Of a stretch of DNA of 64,000 bases, positions 62,572-64,000 are shown piece after piece. Made by a program: the position numbers and the translations under genes. How positions within the stretch are numbered: position 1 is the stretch's first letter; each line of letters opens with the position of its first letter. The notes under the pieces were generated by a model. That model searched no databases. It was not told the origin of the DNA and saw only the letters and a program-made list of their open reading frames with translations. Location of the stretch: the NCBI RefSeq assembly GCF_049808615.1, contig NZ_JBNCAN010000003.1, positions 124,001 to 188,000 on the forward strand. The letters are read 5' to 3'. This DNA comes from Modicisalibacter sp049808615. GTDB lineage: Bacteria; Pseudomonadota; Gammaproteobacteria; Pseudomonadales; Halomonadaceae.

Positions 62572-63393
62572 CTACTGCATCAGGGCTCCGCCCGCATCCT
62601 CGTCCAGGGCCAGCCCCTCGACGCCATAGGTTTCTTCCAGCGCCAGCAGGTAGTGACGCAACGCGCGGCGAGTAGCCTGCTCATACAAGGTGTGACGCAC
62701 CCTGTCCGCGACCACTTCATAGGGCAAGGGTTCGGATTCCAGGCGCTCCTCGATCTCCACTAGATGCCAGCCATAACGGGTGGCCAATGGTCGATCGTGT
62801 AGACCCACCGGCAGGTGCTCAAGGGCACGATCGAGCTCCGGCACGGTTTGCCCGCTACTCAGCCAGCCAAGCTCTCCACCATCGTCCTTCGATGGACAGG
62901 CGGAATGGCGCAGGACGAACTCGGTAAAGCGTTCCGGGCTCGCGGCCAGTTGCTCGAGCAATTCGACACCCTTATGGTACTGGGCGTCTCGCGCTGGCGC
63001 ATCGTCCGGCATCGCCGGCAGCAGAACATGGCGTACCTTGAGGCGTACCGGGGCATAAAAGCGCTGGGGATTAGCCTCGAAAAAACGTCGGCAAGCGTCT
63101 TCGTTCGGTTCAGGCACCTCGAGTTCCCGATCCAGCAGCGCGGTCATTGCTGCATCGTTCTCCACGCCCTGCCCATCCACCACCGGTGGAAGGCCGAGCT
63201 CAGCCGCCCGCTGACTCAGCAACTCGCGCACCACCAGGGCGCGTGCTGCCTTGAGCTGGGCTTCGGCGACATTCTCCGACGGGTGGTACTGCATCTCCTG
63301 GGCGATCGCCTCCTCGGCGATCGCCACCTCACCGACCCGGATCGGGGGAGCGGCGCTCCCCCCTGGCAGGTTTTCGACTTCGATCATCTGCAT
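62572..63393 (-). CDS. PpiC-type (parvulin) peptidyl-prolyl isomerase of the nar operon
   Basis: The 273 residues have a helical NifM-like N-terminus (about 25-110) and a parvulin domain (about 120-225: LKVRHVLLPA, FVLRHSACPSKDDGGELGWLSSGQ, RYGWHLVEIEER). No signal peptide is evident, so it is probably cytoplasmic. A parvulin gene after narGHJI is common in Pseudomonas and Halomonas and is thought to help fold or assemble nitrate reductase. AGGAG precedes the ATG at 63393. Confidence 0.88.
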   Translation of the reverse strand: MQMIEVENLPGGSAAPPIRVGEVAIAEEAIAQEMQYHPSENVAEAQLKAARALVVRELLSQRAAELGLPPVVDGQGVENDAAMTALLDRELEVPEPNEDACRRFFEANPQRFYAPVRLKVRHVLLPAMPDDAPARDAQYHKGVELLEQLAASPERFTEFVLRHSACPSKDDGGELGWLSSGQTVPELDRALEHLPVGLHDRPLATRYGWHLVEIEERLESEPLPYEVVADRVRHTLYEQATRRALRHYLLALEETYGVEGLALDEDAGGALMQ

Positions 63394-63424
63394 GTGCTTC
63401 TCCTATGATTTCATTGCATAGGCC

Positions 63425-63553
63425 ACTGAATAAATCGCCGAGCGGCGTGAAGCGCAAGGCGCGCGGCGCACAGGGACCGGAGCATATGGGGTATATGTGA
63501 GGATCCCGAGCACCGCGCAACACAGCGATTCGCCCGCGCAGGCATTTATTAGC
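63425..63553 (-). repeat. Dispersed palindromic repeat, copy 2
   Basis: About 129 bases between narI and ppiC with near-mirror ends (ATAAATCGCC and GGCATTTATT). Read on the minus strand it carries TAAATGCCTGC, then GCGAATCGCTGTGTTGCGCGG and CGCCTTGCGCTTCA, matching copy 1 at 60369-60494. A central near-palindrome around CATATGGGGTATATG is not shared with copy 1. The narI stop codon lies inside one end. Confidence 0.75.
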
Positions 63554-64000
63554 CCCTGCGGCGGACGATCTGGTAATTCCGTCCCAGGTATCCCAGTGGA
63601 ATACTCCACACATGTACCAGGCGCGAAAACGGGAACAGCAGAATGATGGTCAGCCCCAGGAACACATGCAGCTTGTAGATCCAGGAGACCTCCGCCATGT
63701 AGTCCGCCGCACCACCGCTGAAGAACACGATGGATTGCGCCCAGGCGGCCAGGGTCAGCATCATCTCGCCGTCCAGATGACCCAGGGAGAAGAACACGGT
63801 GACGATACCCAGCGCCGCCTGGAACACCAGGATAGCGAGGATTAGCGTATCCATGATGCTGGAAGAGGCCTTGACCCGCGGGTTAGTCAGGCGGCGATGC
63901 AGCAGCATGCCGCCCCCGATCAGCACCAGCACCCCAGCGATGCCACCGATGAGGATGGCCAGGATCTGCTTGGATCCGGCACTCAGGAAAGGCGCATAGA
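63549..64000 (-). CDS. narI: Respiratory nitrate reductase gamma subunit, C-terminal part
   Basis: Membrane cytochrome b subunit that takes electrons from quinol and passes them to NarH and NarG. About 150 C-terminal residues are visible; the N-terminus runs off the right edge. Two heme-ligand histidines occur in LHVFLGLTIILLFPFSRLVHV, spaced as in E. coli NarI. Helices near the visible start (LAILIGGIAGVLVLIGGGMLL) and middle fit the family. The reading frame is open to the edge of the window. Confidence 0.93.
   Translation of the reverse strand, partial: YAPFLSAGSKQILAILIGGIAGVLVLIGGGMLLHRRLTNPRVKASSSIMDTLILAILVFQAALGIVTVFFSLGHLDGEMMLTLAAWAQSIVFFSGGAADYMAEVSWIYKLHVFLGLTIILLFPFSRLVHVWSIPLGYLGRNYQIVRRRG

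Noticed and set aside
63403..63613. Small open frames (68-94 codons) across the narI-ppiC gap
   Set aside because: They translate the dispersed palindromic repeat and part of narI antisense; no start context and no coding pattern.

Overview
The window looks like chromosome of a GC-rich, salt-adapted gammaproteobacterium, most probably of the Halomonas type. This rests on the mix of genes (three BCCT carriers, a ProX-type betaine-binding protein, NhaC, RmuC, a NarI/PpiC/Crp-Fnr block) and on GC-rich third codon positions; no rRNA or phylogenetic marker is present to prove it. No tRNA, rRNA, CRISPR array, insertion sequence or prophage was recognised.

Layout. 1-2.2 kb: 5' part of glyA and an NhaC antiporter. 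2.5-6.7 kb: cysJ-cysI sulfite reductase and a one-cysteine peroxiredoxin. 6.8-10.4 kb: PQQ sugar/alcohol dehydrogenase with its membrane domain as a separate small gene, and a GlxA-type AraC regulator. 10.5-11.8 kb: rmuC. 11.9-15.0 kb: AraC regulator, gamma-butyrobetaine hydroxylase and a hicAB pair. 15.1-25.0 kb: AraC regulator divergent from an overlapping set tmpA-tmpB-aruI, followed by a betaine-type binding protein, aruH and a HisPQM/ArgT-type amino-acid ABC transporter. 25.1-30.5 kb: MFS exporter, a fragment of a second ABC permease, and a TRAP transporter. 30.6-37.1 kb: a Fur-like site, an RTX protein, a terminator and an aerobactin-type operon iucABCD. 37.1-41.7 kb: CocE esterase overlapping a BCCT carrier, then a HAD phosphatase overlapping an amphi-Trp protein. 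41.8-48.2 kb: sodium/solute symporter with a 39-residue partner, LysR, creatininase, BCCT, creatinase. 48.3-52.7 kb: two-component/c-di-GMP pair. 53.0-53.7 kb: CvfB-like S1 protein. 53.7-61.5 kb: LysR divergent from a five-gene operon (aldehyde dehydrogenase, M19 amidohydrolase, BCCT, two proteins of unknown function). 61.5-64.0 kb: orphan antitoxin-like ORF, Crp/Fnr regulator, PpiC and narI.

How it works together. Most of the window captures and breaks down methylated or guanidino nitrogen compounds: gamma-butyrobetaine to carnitine, a trimethylammonio-phosphonate to glycine betaine, arginine by transamination and decarboxylation, and creatinine to creatine to sarcosine plus urea. GlyA at the left edge could take the C1 units and glycine formed. 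The most novel-looking part is the operon at 53721-60344: a BCCT carrier with an altered substrate box, an M19 enzyme lacking the usual HxD metal motif, an aldehyde dehydrogenase and two unrecognised proteins. The second is the tight coupling of tmpAB with aruI.

Gene-free stretches over 300 bases: 2197-2510 (AT-rich, perfect hairpin), 26622-27034 (permease fragment, operator-like palindrome, hairpin) and 52697-53039 (two small palindromes only).
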